This document shows, piece after piece, positions 44,323-53,900 of a DNA stretch of 64,000 nt; positions within the stretch are counted from its first letter, which is position 1, and each line of letters begins with the position of its first letter. Made by a program: the position numbers and the translations under genes. The stretch lies in the NCBI RefSeq assembly GCF_000423705.1, contig NZ_AUIM01000010.1, forward strand, positions 248,001-312,000. Direction: 5' to 3'. The notes beneath the pieces are model-generated. The model did no database searches. It was given only the letters and a program-made list of their open reading frames with translations, and was not told the origin of the DNA. The stretch is from Stappia stellulata DSM 5886. Its GTDB lineage: Bacteria; Pseudomonadota; Alphaproteobacteria; Rhizobiales; Stappiaceae.

Positions 44323-45432
44323 TCAGACCTCCCGGCTCTCGAAATCGATGCGCGGATCGATCCAGGTATAAGTCAGGTCGGAAATCAGGTTCACCAGAAG
44401 GCCCATCAGCGAGAAGATGAAAAGCGTCGCGAAAACCACCGCGTAGTCCCGGTTGATCACAGCCTCGAAGCCGAGCAGCCCCAGGCCGTCGAGCGAGAAG
44501 ATCGTTTCAATCAGGAGCGACCCGGCGAAAAACGACGAGATGAAGGCCCCGGGAAAGCCGGCGATCACGATCAGCATGGCGTTGCGGAACACGTGACCAT
44601 AAAGCACCTCGCGTTCCGACAGCCCCTTTGCGCGCGCGGTCTGGACGTATTGCTTGCGGATCTCGTCGAGAAAGGAATTCTTGGTCAGGAGCGTCACCGT
44701 GGCGAAGGCGGAAAGCACCATCGCCGTCAGCGGCAACACCAGATGCCAGAAATAGTCGACGATGCGCGCCGGCCAGGAGAGCTGGTCCCAATTCTCCGAC
44801 GTCAGCCCGCGCAACGGGAACCAGTCGAAGAACGAGCCGCCGGCGAAGAGCACGATCAAAAGAACGGCGAAGAGGAAGCCCGGGATCGCGTAGCCGACGA
44901 CGATCACCGCAGAAGTCCAGACATCGAAGCGCGTTCCGTCCTGCACGGCCTTGCGGATGCCGAGCGGGATCGAGATCGAATAGGATATCAGCGTCATCCA
45001 CAGGCCGAGCGAGATCGACACCGGCATTTTTTCCAGGATGAGATCGATCACCGCGATGTCGCGGAAGTAGCTTTCGCCGAAATCGAAGCGGGCATAGTCC
45101 CACAGCATCGTGGCGAATCGCTCGAGCGGCGGCTTGTCGAAGCCGAACTGACGCTCCAGGTCCTTGATGAACTCCGGATCGAGCCCTTGCGCGCCGCGGT
45201 ACTTGGAGCCGGCGGAGCTGTCGCCGCCGGAGCTTTCCGCGCCGCTGCCGGCAAAATCGCTGCCGCCCCCGGAAATCCGGGCCGTGGCAGACACATCCGT
45301 GCCCTGCAATTGTGCGATCACCCGCTCCACGGGACCGCCCGGCGCGAACTGGATGATGACGAAGTTGATCGCCATGATGCCGACGATCGTCGGCACGATC
45401 AGCAAAAGCCGCCGCAGGATATAGGCGCCCAT
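44323..45432 (-). CDS. yejB: Peptide ABC transporter permease (YejB type)
   Basis: A 369-residue DppB-family permease. The N-terminal helix ([20 protein letters not shown]) is followed by a Gly/Ser-rich insertion (about 53-75) in the first periplasmic loop. The remaining helices and the EAA-type loop ([23 protein letters not shown]) are standard. It pairs with YejE. Confidence 0.94.
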   Translation of the reverse strand: MGAYILRRLLLIVPTIVGIMAINFVIIQFAPGGPVERVIAQLQGTDVSATARISGGGSDFAGSGAESSGGDSSAGSKYRGAQGLDPEFIKDLERQFGFDKPPLERFATMLWDYARFDFGESYFRDIAVIDLILEKMPVSISLGLWMTLISYSISIPLGIRKAVQDGTRFDVWTSAVIVVGYAIPGFLFAVLLIVLFAGGSFFDWFPLRGLTSENWDQLSWPARIVDYFWHLVLPLTAMVLSAFATVTLLTKNSFLDEIRKQYVQTARAKGLSEREVLYGHVFRNAMLIVIAGFPGAFISSFFAGSLLIETIFSLDGLGLLGFEAVINRDYAVVFATLFIFSLMGLLVNLISDLTYTWIDPRIDFESREV

Positions 45433-45517
45433 CGTTTCAGCTGTCCTTGTTTGTCGTAACGATGTGTCTCGTGACGATGCGCTCAGCCGCGCCAGCGTGA
45501 CATGTCATGCGCCGCGG

Positions 45518-47404
45518 TCAACCGCCCTTGCCCAGGCGCTTCGCCTTTTGCGGATCGACCCACCAATGCAGTTCCGGGCGGAAATCATAGTCCGGCGGAT
45601 CCCCCGGCCGTCCAAAGAGATCCCACATGGCCACGGTGTGCACCGGTTTGTTCCAGTGTGGCACCCAGTAGTAGCCCGCGCGCAGCACGCGGTCGAGCGC
45701 GCGCGCGGCCACGGTCATGCGTTCGCGCGACGTCGCCGAAAGCGCAGCGTCGATCAGCGCATCCACAGCCGGACTGCGGATGCCGGACAGGTTGTTGCCA
45801 CCCGGCGTCTCCGCCGATCTCGATCCCCAGAGCTGGCGAATTTCCTCGCCGAGCGTCGCCGAGAGCGGGAAACGGCGCGACACAACGTCGAAGTCGTAGG
45901 TGTTGACCCGCGACTGGTATTGCGCCGGATCGACGACCCGGAACCGCGCCTCGATCCCGAGCCGCGCAAGCCCCTTGGCATAGGGAAGAACCACACGCTC
46001 GAAAGTCGGCGAGTTCGACAGGATCTCGAACCGGAAGGGCGCCCCGTCCGGGGTGAGCAGCGTGGCGCCGTCCCGGCGGCAGCCGGCGGCGCGCAGCAGC
46101 CGGTCGGCCTCGCGCAGCATCGTGCGGTCGTTTCCGGACCCGTCGGAGACGGGCGCCAGAACCGCCGGCCCGAAAACCGCCTCCGGCAGGTCGTCGCGAA
46201 ACGGCTCCAGCAACGCCAGTTCCTCGGCCGACGGCTCGCCCTCGGCAAACATCGGCGAATTCTGGAAAAAGGAATGCGTGCGCTGATAGGCACCGAAGAA
46301 CAGCGACTTGTTGGTCCATTCGAAATCGAACACCAGGCCCAGCGCCTGGCGCACGCGCACATCGGAAAAAATCGGGCGACGGGTGTTGAGGAACCAGCCC
46401 TGCCCGCCCGAGGGGCGGCCGTCGGGGATTTCCTCGCGAATCACCCGCCCCTCCTCGACGGCGGGAAAATTGTACTCCGTCGCCCAGGTCTTGGAGGTGA
46501 ACTCCTCGCGAAAGGTGGTCGTGCCCTTCTTGAAGGCCTCGAACCCGGCCGTGCGGTTTCGGTAGAACTCAAGTCGCAGCGTCTTGAAGTTGAAGTGCCC
46601 GCGCGCGACGGGAAGGTCCTTCGCCCACCAGTCGGCGACGCGGTCGTATTCGATGAAGCGGCCGATCTCGTGTCGCGCGACCTTGTAGGGCCCCGACGAC
46701 AGCGGCGGGGTCAGCGTCGTTCCTTCAAAATCGTAGCGCGCATAATAGGCTTTCGACAGGATCGGCATGCCGGTCACGGCAAGCGGCGTCATGCGCGACT
46801 GGCGCCCTGTGAAACGCACAGCCACGCGATGTGGCGAGAGAACCTGCGCTTCCGCCATTTCCGTCAGGGTCTGGCGGATTGCGGGATGGCCCTTTTCCTT
46901 CAGCGTCGCCAGCGAAAAGGCCACGTCCTCCGCGGTCAGGGGCGACCCGTTGTGAAACCGCGCGTCGCGACGAAGGTCGAAGACATAAAGGTTGCCGTCC
47001 GCGGACACCTCGACCGTTTCGGCGACGAGCCCGTAGACCGCGTCGGGCTCATCGAGTGCGCGCACCATCAGCGTGTCGAAACACAGCTCCATGCGCGGAG
47101 GCGCGTCTCCGGTCAAAATGAAGGTGTTGAAGGTGTTGAACGTCTGCGGATTCTGGTTGAATGCCCAGGACGGGGCGGTGAAGGCCATCCGCCCGCCCGA
47201 CGGCGCCGCCGGATCGACATAGTCGAAATGCTGGAAAGACGGGCCGTATTTCAGGTCGCCGAACACCGACAGGCCGTGCCGCGCGCCCTGCGTCGCCTGG
47301 GCGCGGGCGCCCACGACGGGACCCACAGCAGCCGCGGCAAGCGAGGCCGAGCCAACAAGCAGGCCACGGCGCGTGATCGATGCAAAGCTGGCATCACCGT
47401 TCAT
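45518..47404 (-). CDS. Peptide ABC transporter substrate-binding protein (YejA type), Tat signal
   Basis: A 628-residue family-5 binding protein. The N-terminus contains a twin-arginine signal (SITRRGLLVGSASLAAAAVG, cleavage near ARAQA). The mature part opens GLSVFGDLKYGPSFQHFDYVDP and continues through the YejA-type SBP_bac_5 domain. Its ATG overlaps the stop codon of the preceding binding-protein gene (ATGA). Two paralogous receptors in one transporter operon suggest different substrate ranges. Confidence 0.92.
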   Translation of the reverse strand: MNGDASFASITRRGLLVGSASLAAAAVGPVVGARAQATQGARHGLSVFGDLKYGPSFQHFDYVDPAAPSGGRMAFTAPSWAFNQNPQTFNTFNTFILTGDAPPRMELCFDTLMVRALDEPDAVYGLVAETVEVSADGNLYVFDLRRDARFHNGSPLTAEDVAFSLATLKEKGHPAIRQTLTEMAEAQVLSPHRVAVRFTGRQSRMTPLAVTGMPILSKAYYARYDFEGTTLTPPLSSGPYKVARHEIGRFIEYDRVADWWAKDLPVARGHFNFKTLRLEFYRNRTAGFEAFKKGTTTFREEFTSKTWATEYNFPAVEEGRVIREEIPDGRPSGGQGWFLNTRRPIFSDVRVRQALGLVFDFEWTNKSLFFGAYQRTHSFFQNSPMFAEGEPSAEELALLEPFRDDLPEAVFGPAVLAPVSDGSGNDRTMLREADRLLRAAGCRRDGATLLTPDGAPFRFEILSNSPTFERVVLPYAKGLARLGIEARFRVVDPAQYQSRVNTYDFDVVSRRFPLSATLGEEIRQLWGSRSAETPGGNNLSGIRSPAVDALIDAALSATSRERMTVAARALDRVLRAGYYWVPHWNKPVHTVAMWDLFGRPGDPPDYDFRPELHWWVDPQKAKRLGKGG

Positions 47405-49293
47405 CCCGGCCTCCCGGCCTTGGCGGCCTTTTCGGCATCCCACCACCAGATCGACGGGAACCCGTGGCTGTATTCGGGCAGGTTCTCCGGATGGGAGAAC
47501 CGGTTCCAGCGCGCGGTGCGATCGACGTCGATGTACCACTGCGGCACCACATAGGAATGCGCCATCAAGACCCGGTCGAGCGCCCGCGTTGCCGCCACCA
47601 GCTCCTCGCGGTCGGAAGCGAAGATCACCTTTTCGATCAGCGCATCGACGCCCGGGTCCTGAATGCCGGCATAGTTGCGCGACTGCGCCCTGTCGGCGGC
47701 CTCGCTGCCCCAGAAGTCGCGTTGCTCGTTTCCAGGCGACAGCGACTGCGCCCAACCGAGCGTGGTCATGTCGAAATCGCGCTCGCGGATCCTGTTGACG
47801 TATTGCGGCGTGTCGACGACGCGCAAGGTCATCTTGATGCCGATGCGCTCCAGATTGCGCGCATAGGGCAGCACATAGCGCTCCGAATTCGGATCGTTGT
47901 CGACAAACTCGATCTCGAGCGGCGCGCCCGTCTCAACGTTGACCATCTGCCTTCCGCGCAATTCATAGCCGGCTTCCTTCAGAAGCGCGACGGCCTTGCG
48001 CATGTTTGCGCGCAGCCGCGCGGGGTCGCCGTTGACCGGGTTTTCATAGGGTTCGGTGAAGACGCGCTCGGGCACCAGGTCGCGCACGCTTTCCAGGATC
48101 TCCAGCTCCTTGCCTTCCGGCAGGCCACTGGACGCCAGCTCCGTGCCGGCGAAGAAGGAGGGGATGCGCTTGTACTGGTCGAAGAAGACCGTCTTGTTCG
48201 CGGTCTCGAAATCGAAGACGAGATTGAGCGCCTGGCGCACGCGAAGGTCATCGAACGGCTCGCGCCTCAGGTTCATGACGAAGGCCTGCATCATGCCGCG
48301 TGCCTTGTCGGGGAAGGTCTCAAGCACCACCCGGCCCTGTTTCACCGCCGGAAAATCATAGCCCGTCGCCCAGTTCTTGGCGCTGTTCTCCGCCCGGAAA
48401 TCATACTGGTCGGCCTTGAACGCCTGAAGCAGCACAGTCTGGTCACGGTAACTGTCGTAGCGCACCTTGTCGAAATTGTTGGTGCCGACCCGCGCCGGAT
48501 GGTCCTTCGCCCAATAGTCCTTCACCCGTTCGTAAACCACGAAACGCCCGGGCTCCATTGCCTTGAGGCGATAGGGGCCGGAGCCCAGCGGAAGCTCAAG
48601 CGTGCTCGAGGCGATGTCGCGCGGCTGGCCGTTCGCGCCCGTGCCGGTCCACCAGTGCTTGGGCAGAATGATCATCTGCCCGACGATCTTGGGCAATTCA
48701 CGGTTGCCGGGGGCATCGAAGGTAAAGCGAACCGTACGCTCGCCGACGGCTTCGGCCTTGGCGACGTGACGATAATAGAACGCCTGGCTCGGATTGACCT
48801 CGATCAGTTTCTCGAAGGTCCACAGGAGGTCGTCGACGGAAATCGGCGTGCCGTCGTGCCAGCGCGCCTCCGGGTTCAGCCGGTACTCCACCCAGGCATA
48901 GTCCTCGGGGTAGCGGAACGCTTCGGCAATCAGCCCGTATTCCGCGTTGATATCGATCTCGTCGAGCGCCGGTTCCAGCAGCGAATCATACATCAGCCCG
49001 AGCCCCGGCGCGGGATTGCCCCGCGACAGGACCGGATTGAGGGTATCGAAGCCGGAGGGGTCCGACAGGCGCACGGTGCCCCCCTTCGGCGCATCCGGAT
49101 TGACATAGTCGAAATGCCTGAAGTCTTCCGGATACGCGGGATCGCCCGTCAGCGCTCCGGCATGACGCCAGGCGGGATCCTCCTGCGCCCGCGCCGTATC
49201 GCCGCCGGCGGACACAAGCACAAAGGCCAAAAGGCCCAGAAACAGCGGAAGGATCTTCACGGGCAGGATCTGTCGCAAGCAAGGAGTCTGCAT
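47401..49293 (-). CDS. Peptide ABC transporter substrate-binding protein (YejA type), Sec signal
   Basis: A 630-residue family-5 binding protein, first gene of the operon. The Sec signal peptide (PVKILPLFLGLLAFVLVSAG, cleavage near ARAQ) is at residues about 10-37. The mature domain has FRHFDYVNPDAPKGGTVRL and continues to the C-terminal YSHGFPSIWWWD. I place the start at ATG 49293 because the signal begins there. Four-base overlap with the second binding-protein gene. Confidence 0.92.
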   Translation of the reverse strand: MQTPCLRQILPVKILPLFLGLLAFVLVSAGGDTARAQEDPAWRHAGALTGDPAYPEDFRHFDYVNPDAPKGGTVRLSDPSGFDTLNPVLSRGNPAPGLGLMYDSLLEPALDEIDINAEYGLIAEAFRYPEDYAWVEYRLNPEARWHDGTPISVDDLLWTFEKLIEVNPSQAFYYRHVAKAEAVGERTVRFTFDAPGNRELPKIVGQMIILPKHWWTGTGANGQPRDIASSTLELPLGSGPYRLKAMEPGRFVVYERVKDYWAKDHPARVGTNNFDKVRYDSYRDQTVLLQAFKADQYDFRAENSAKNWATGYDFPAVKQGRVVLETFPDKARGMMQAFVMNLRREPFDDLRVRQALNLVFDFETANKTVFFDQYKRIPSFFAGTELASSGLPEGKELEILESVRDLVPERVFTEPYENPVNGDPARLRANMRKAVALLKEAGYELRGRQMVNVETGAPLEIEFVDNDPNSERYVLPYARNLERIGIKMTLRVVDTPQYVNRIRERDFDMTTLGWAQSLSPGNEQRDFWGSEAADRAQSRNYAGIQDPGVDALIEKVIFASDREELVAATRALDRVLMAHSYVVPQWYIDVDRTARWNRFSHPENLPEYSHGFPSIWWWDAEKAAKAGRPG

Positions 49294-49562
49294 GATGATC
49301 GCTCGGGTCCCTTTGCTGGCGCCCTGCTCCCATCGAAACGATGGACCGGCGCGTGACGGTTTAATGTCCATGATGACTATATTAGGGAACCGGATGCCAT
49401 CCCGACAGCGGCGAAACGCTTCATGACCAAAGTTTAATCGGATCGCGCCGGAGGCGCCGCCAGGAGCACGTCCCCTGACGCGCGGCATGGAGCCGCGCTG
49501 GAGCCGTCGCGAAGACGGGGGTGCGCAGCGACCGGCGATGCGGGGGGCGCGCTTGCGATTTT

Positions 49563-50942
49563 CTAGGCCACCGCTTCCTTGTCGCGATACATGCGCTTGT
49601 CGGCGAGCGCCAGTATGTCGGAAATGCTGGTCGCATCGTCGGGATAGGTTGCCCAGCCGACGCTGACCTGAATGGAAATCACATGATCGCCAACGCGCAC
49701 CGGATCGTCGAAACTCTGCCGCAGCCTGTCGGCGAGATTCGCACTGCTGCGCTGCAGGATGAGCCCCGGCACCACAACCACGAACTCATCGCCGCCGATG
49801 CGGGCGATGGTGTCGGATTCGCGCGTTTCCGCACGCAGCCGGTTGCCGATTGCCCGCAGGACCATGTCACCCACGGCATGCCCGAAGGTGTCGTTGATCG
49901 GCTTGAAGCCGTTCAGGTCGATGAAGAACACCTGGAAGCCGATCCCGGTCCGCTCGCTTAGCGAAGCCAGCTGCTCCAGCCGGTCGACGAGCAGCCGCCG
50001 ATTGGGCAGGCCCGTGAGATCGTCATGCAGCGCCATCGCCCGGGCGCGCTGCTGCGCATAGACCAGAAGCGCCGACAGAACCGCCAGGAGCGCCGTTGTC
50101 CCGACGCCGGCCAAACCGGCGAATCGGCTTTCGGCCGAGGTGCTCACCCATCCGTCAATCGGGCGTCCGGTGATCTGCCATTCACCATTGGGAAGGGTGA
50201 CGGGCAGCGTAACCGCGTCTCCCAGAAAAAGCGCGGGATCGCCCATGATCATGGCGCCGGACGCGCCGCGACCGTCCACGCCGCGCAAGGCAAAGGCGTA
50301 ACCGCCGATCTCGGGCCGGATGCCCGCATGTTCGAACAGATAGTCGGTGTCCACCACGACCGAGGCGACGCCCCAGTAGCGTCGCTCCGCCGGTCCGCTG
50401 TCGTTGTCTCCCGGCAGCAGGATCGGAGACCGGGCGATAAGGCCGCGGCCGCCCTGAACGAGATCCACCGGTCCGGCCACGAGCGTGCGGCGTTCTTCCA
50501 TCACCCGCCTGACGGCGGGCCACTGGGCCTTGTTCCTGGTGTAATCCAGACCAACCGCCCGTTCGTTTCCCTCCAGCGGATAGATGTAGCGAACCACATT
50601 TGCCGGCGCGAGCGCCAGAATACGGATTGCGGGATCGGACGCAGCAATTTCGCGGGCGAAACGATCGAACTCCGATTGCGTGACCCCCTGGTTGATCGCC
50701 GCGTAGCTGACCAGGCCCTGGGTAATGTAGACCGTGGCACTGACCGCGCCTTCGAGCCGGGCGCGGACTTCGGAGAGACGGCCAAGGGTTTCGGATTTCT
50801 GCTGTTCTCCGGCACGCTGCTGCAGGAGGACGGTCACATAGCGGGTCAGGGTCAGCCCAAGCAGACACACGAGGACGATGACGCCGATCACGATCAGCCG
50901 GTCCCTGGCACGGCTTTGCGGGATTTCGCCCCCCCGGGTCAC
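49563..50942 (-). CDS. Membrane diguanylate cyclase with CHASE-type sensor
   Basis: A 459-residue inner-membrane protein making cyclic-di-GMP. TM helix 1 is about 16-40. A periplasmic CHASE-like sensor (about 60-260) includes the FDRFAREIAASDPAIRILALAP segment. TM helix 2 is about 276-297, then a GGDEF domain with the active site RIGGDEF at 381-387 and an inhibitory RxxD site (RESD, 374-377). It is therefore a feedback-controlled cyclase. The start is GTG at 50942. The ligand is unknown. Confidence 0.92.
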   Translation of the reverse strand: MTRGGEIPQSRARDRLIVIGVIVLVCLLGLTLTRYVTVLLQQRAGEQQKSETLGRLSEVRARLEGAVSATVYITQGLVSYAAINQGVTQSEFDRFAREIAASDPAIRILALAPANVVRYIYPLEGNERAVGLDYTRNKAQWPAVRRVMEERRTLVAGPVDLVQGGRGLIARSPILLPGDNDSGPAERRYWGVASVVVDTDYLFEHAGIRPEIGGYAFALRGVDGRGASGAMIMGDPALFLGDAVTLPVTLPNGEWQITGRPIDGWVSTSAESRFAGLAGVGTTALLAVLSALLVYAQQRARAMALHDDLTGLPNRRLLVDRLEQLASLSERTGIGFQVFFIDLNGFKPINDTFGHAVGDMVLRAIGNRLRAETRESDTIARIGGDEFVVVVPGLILQRSSANLADRLRQSFDDPVRVGDHVISIQVSVGWATYPDDATSISDILALADKRMYRDKEAVA

Positions 50943-51439
50943 GGGAAAGCCTTCGCCGCCCGTTCCCCCGACCGGGACCGATGACAGAGCAGCAAGCGGT
51001 CAATGACCGGTCTTTGAGCGATCTCGCGATCAGACGCGCGCGCCGCGCGCAGGCATGCCCGTAGCGCATGCGGAGCATGAAGCCCCCATGCCGCCGGCAT
51101 CACAGAAAAAAACATTTCATGCGTTGGAATAACCCTTCCCCCACACTGCACCCCCAACCAAGGCAAGCTTTATAGACGAAACTGGTTAAAAAACACAGTC
51201 CACCTTCGTTAAAACGACAGATACCTATGGTAAACAAAGCCAATAACTGCCCGCAACACGAGCACAACTCCTTGCATCTACAATCTCTTCCTCTGCGTCA
51301 AAGTTGCATGAAAGGCGACCCCGGCCACCGAACATGCCTCACCGCAGGTCCAGACCGTCGAAAAGGCACCGACTCATGAAAAAAGGCCGGGAAGACCCGG
51401 CCTTTTCAATTCCCCAATTTCCACAGACGAGCGCCCGTC
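50943..51439. other. Long intergenic region upstream of the GGDEF gene
   Basis: 497 bases without a convincing gene. The part near 51165-51300 is AT-rich (hand count 51181-51240: 23 of 60 G/C), with two GTTAAAA repeats 23 bases apart (51185 and 51208). This is likely promoter and regulatory DNA for the GGDEF gene; the end near 51381-51406 is the cytochrome c terminator. Confidence 0.5.
51381..51406. terminator. Terminator after the cytochrome c gene
   Basis: A perfect 11-bp stem (AAAAGGCCGGG arms) with loop AAGA; both arms end in A/T runs, so it can stop transcripts in either direction. It lies 34 bases past the cytochrome c stop. Confidence 0.88.
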
Positions 51440-51997
51440 TTACTGGGCAGCGTCGGGAAGCGGCACCGGCTCGTCCGACAGGGTCCGCAGATAGGCGATC
51501 AGGTTGGCGCGATCCTCGGGTTTGCGCATGCCCGCATATCCCATCGACGTACCAGCGACGAGTTGCTTGGGTGCTGCGAGAAAGGCGTCGAGGTTGTCGT
51601 AGGACCAGGCTTCTGTGCTGTCGCCGTAGTCCTGCATCGCACCGGAGTAGCGGAAGCCGTCGACCCCGGCAGGTTGCCGGTCAACGACGTTCCAGAGCAC
51701 GGGACCGACCTTGTTGGGGCCGCCCTGCTCGAAGGCATGACAGGAGGCGCAGGCGCGAATGAGCTTCTCGCCGTCCTCTGCCGATGCGCTCGCCAGCCGA
51801 ACGCCGATCGGCGGGACATCGGGCTCGATGACCTCGGCTTCTGCCTCGTCGTCGGCTGCGGCGATGACGATTTCATATCCGGGCTTGTCCGGCTCGGACG
51901 GGGCGAAAATGATATCGGACAGAATGCCGAGGCCCATCGTCACGAGAAGGACGAACAGGACGGCGCCGGCAATCGTGTTTAGCTTGGCAGAATTCAT
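51440..51997 (-). CDS. Membrane-anchored cytochrome c (CycM-like)
   Basis: A 185-residue c-type cytochrome. One N-terminal membrane helix (about 9-32, uncleaved anchor) and an acidic linker lead to the heme domain with CASCH and a methionine ligand in GTSMGYAGM. Proteins of this kind carry electrons between the bc1 complex and terminal oxidase in Rhizobiales. The start is set at ATG 51997 (a start seven codons upstream is possible). Divergent from kdsB, a conserved neighbourhood in the order. Confidence 0.92.
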   Translation of the reverse strand: MNSAKLNTIAGAVLFVLLVTMGLGILSDIIFAPSEPDKPGYEIVIAAADDEAEAEVIEPDVPPIGVRLASASAEDGEKLIRACASCHAFEQGGPNKVGPVLWNVVDRQPAGVDGFRYSGAMQDYGDSTEAWSYDNLDAFLAAPKQLVAGTSMGYAGMRKPEDRANLIAYLRTLSDEPVPLPDAAQ

Positions 51998-52203
51998 TCC
52001 CGCTGGCTCCAACTCCATCGGCTGGCAAGGGGACGCACATGCGGCTCCCCCCGCGCAACCCCGCGCGTGGTGAAAAAGTCGCCGGAAACTACAAAGTTTT
52101 TGACGCTCGTGTCCATAGGTTTAAAAGGGCAATCCATGATACAAAACATCGCATCGCCCCTTCCCCGCAAATCACCGTGCCGAACCGGGCACGCGAGGCG
52201 TCC

Positions 52204-52968
52204 GTGACCCGGGACGCACGCGGCCGTGCACTCGTCGTCATCCCGGCCCGGATGGCCTCCACCCGGCTGCCGGACAAGCCGCTTGCCGACATCGACGGCC
52301 GGCCGATGATCGTGCATGTCCTGGAGCAGGCGCGCGCCGCCGACATCGGTCCGATCATTGTCGCCTGCGACGATGCGCGCATCGCGGTCGCGGTGGAGAC
52401 GGCCGGCGGACGCGCGATCCTGACGGACCCGGCGCTGGCCAGCGGCTCCGACCGGGTTCATGCCGCTGCGGAGGCCGCGGATCCCGATGGCGCCTTCGAA
52501 ACCATTCTCAACCTGCAGGGCGACGTTCCGATGATCGAGCCGGACGCGATCCGCGCCGCCTTTGACCCGCTCGAGGATCCCGCCGTCGACATCGGAACGA
52601 TCGCGACCGAAATCCGCGACGCGGCAAAGCGCGACGATCCCGGTTTCGTCAAGACGGTGGGAACGCCGGTGGGGGACGAGCGGCTTCGCGCGCTGTATTT
52701 CACGCGTTCCACGGCGCCAAGCGGACCGGGGCCGTTGTATCAACACCTTGGGATCTATGCCTACCGGCGGGCGGCACTCGCCCGATTCGTCGCGCTGCCG
52801 CCGTCCTGTCTGGAGCGACGCGAAAGCCTGGAGCAGCTGCGCGCGCTTGAAGCGGGCATGCGCATCGACGTCAGCCTGATCGGCAGCGCCCCGATGGATG
52901 TCAACACGCCGGAGGACCTGGAGGCCGTACGCGCCGCTCTGCGCCACCGGCGCTCCCTTTCCTCATGA
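52204..52968 (+). CDS. kdsB: 3-deoxy-manno-octulosonate cytidylyltransferase
   Basis: KdsB activates Kdo with CTP for lipopolysaccharide core synthesis. The 254-residue product has the nucleotide-binding start VVIPARMASTRLPDKPLADI and the LNLQGDVPMIEPD motif. The first ATG in frame (52039) would add 55 residues without similarity, so I prefer the GTG at 52204, preceded by GAGGCG; a GTG at 52177 is also possible. Upstream of pheA on the same strand with 16 bases between. Confidence 0.93.
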   Translation: MTRDARGRALVVIPARMASTRLPDKPLADIDGRPMIVHVLEQARAADIGPIIVACDDARIAVAVETAGGRAILTDPALASGSDRVHAAAEAADPDGAFETILNLQGDVPMIEPDAIRAAFDPLEDPAVDIGTIATEIRDAAKRDDPGFVKTVGTPVGDERLRALYFTRSTAPSGPGPLYQHLGIYAYRRAALARFVALPPSCLERRESLEQLRALEAGMRIDVSLIGSAPMDVNTPEDLEAVRAALRHRRSLSS

Positions 52969-52984
52969 CCCTGGTTCACCGCCC

Positions 52985-53875
52985 ATGACCGCAAACAAGA
53001 AGATCGTCTTTCAGGGCGAACACGGCGCCAACTCGCACACGGCCTGCCGCAATGTCTATCCCGACTTCGAACCGGTCCCCTGCGCCACCTTCGAGGACTG
53101 TTTCACCGCAATCGAGAGCGGAGCGGCGGAACTCGGCATGATCCCGGTGGAAAACTCGGTGGCGGGACGGGTCGCGGACATTCACCATCTCCTGCCGCGA
53201 TCCTCGCTCCAGATCATCGGCGAGTACTTCCTGCCGATCCGGTTCCAGCTCATGGCCCAGCCAGGCACCAGGATCGAGGATCTGAAAAGCGTCCAGAGCC
53301 ACGTCATGGCACTCGGCCAGTGCCGCAACATCATCCGCGAGCTCGGTCTGCAGGCCATCGTCGGAGCGGACACGGCCGGCTCCGCGCGTATCGTCGCCCA
53401 GGGCAAGGACCCCACCGCGGCGGCACTCGCCCCGGAAATGGCGGCGGAAGCCTACGGGCTCGAGATCCTGCGCCGCGACGTCGAGGACGCCGCCCACAAC
53501 ACGACCCGCTTCCTGATTCTCTCGCGCGAGCCACTGCGCGCGGCGAACAACGGGCCGACGGTGATCACCACCTTCGTGTTCCGCGTGCGCAATGTTCCCG
53601 CCGCGCTCTACAAGGCACTTGGCGGCTTCGCGACCAACGGCGTCAACATGACGAAGCTGGAATCCTACCAGCTCGAGGGGCAGTTCTTCGCCTCGATGTT
53701 CTATGCCGACGTGGAAGGACACCCGGACGACCGATCCGTGTCGCTGGCGCTTGAGGAACTGGAGTTCTTCTGCGCCGAGCTGAAACTGCTCGGCATCTAC
53801 CGCGCCGACCCGTTCCGCGACAAGATTCGCGAACCGGAAGCCAACCGGGCGCTTCGCCCGACACCTGGAATCTGA
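52985..53875 (+). CDS. pheA: Prephenate dehydratase
   Basis: A 296-residue enzyme converting prephenate to phenylpyruvate in phenylalanine synthesis, without a fused chorismate mutase. The N-terminal catalytic domain opens FQGEHGANSHTAC and has the HNTTRFLIL motif with the catalytic Thr. The C-terminal ACT domain (about 200-275, including ALGGFATNGVNMTKLESYQ) should bind phenylalanine for feedback inhibition. ATG at 52985. Confidence 0.95.
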   Translation: MTANKKIVFQGEHGANSHTACRNVYPDFEPVPCATFEDCFTAIESGAAELGMIPVENSVAGRVADIHHLLPRSSLQIIGEYFLPIRFQLMAQPGTRIEDLKSVQSHVMALGQCRNIIRELGLQAIVGADTAGSARIVAQGKDPTAAALAPEMAAEAYGLEILRRDVEDAAHNTTRFLILSREPLRAANNGPTVITTFVFRVRNVPAALYKALGGFATNGVNMTKLESYQLEGQFFASMFYADVEGHPDDRSVSLALEELEFFCAELKLLGIYRADPFRDKIREPEANRALRPTPGI

Positions 53876-53900
53876 ACGAATAGCAAGGACACGCCATCAC

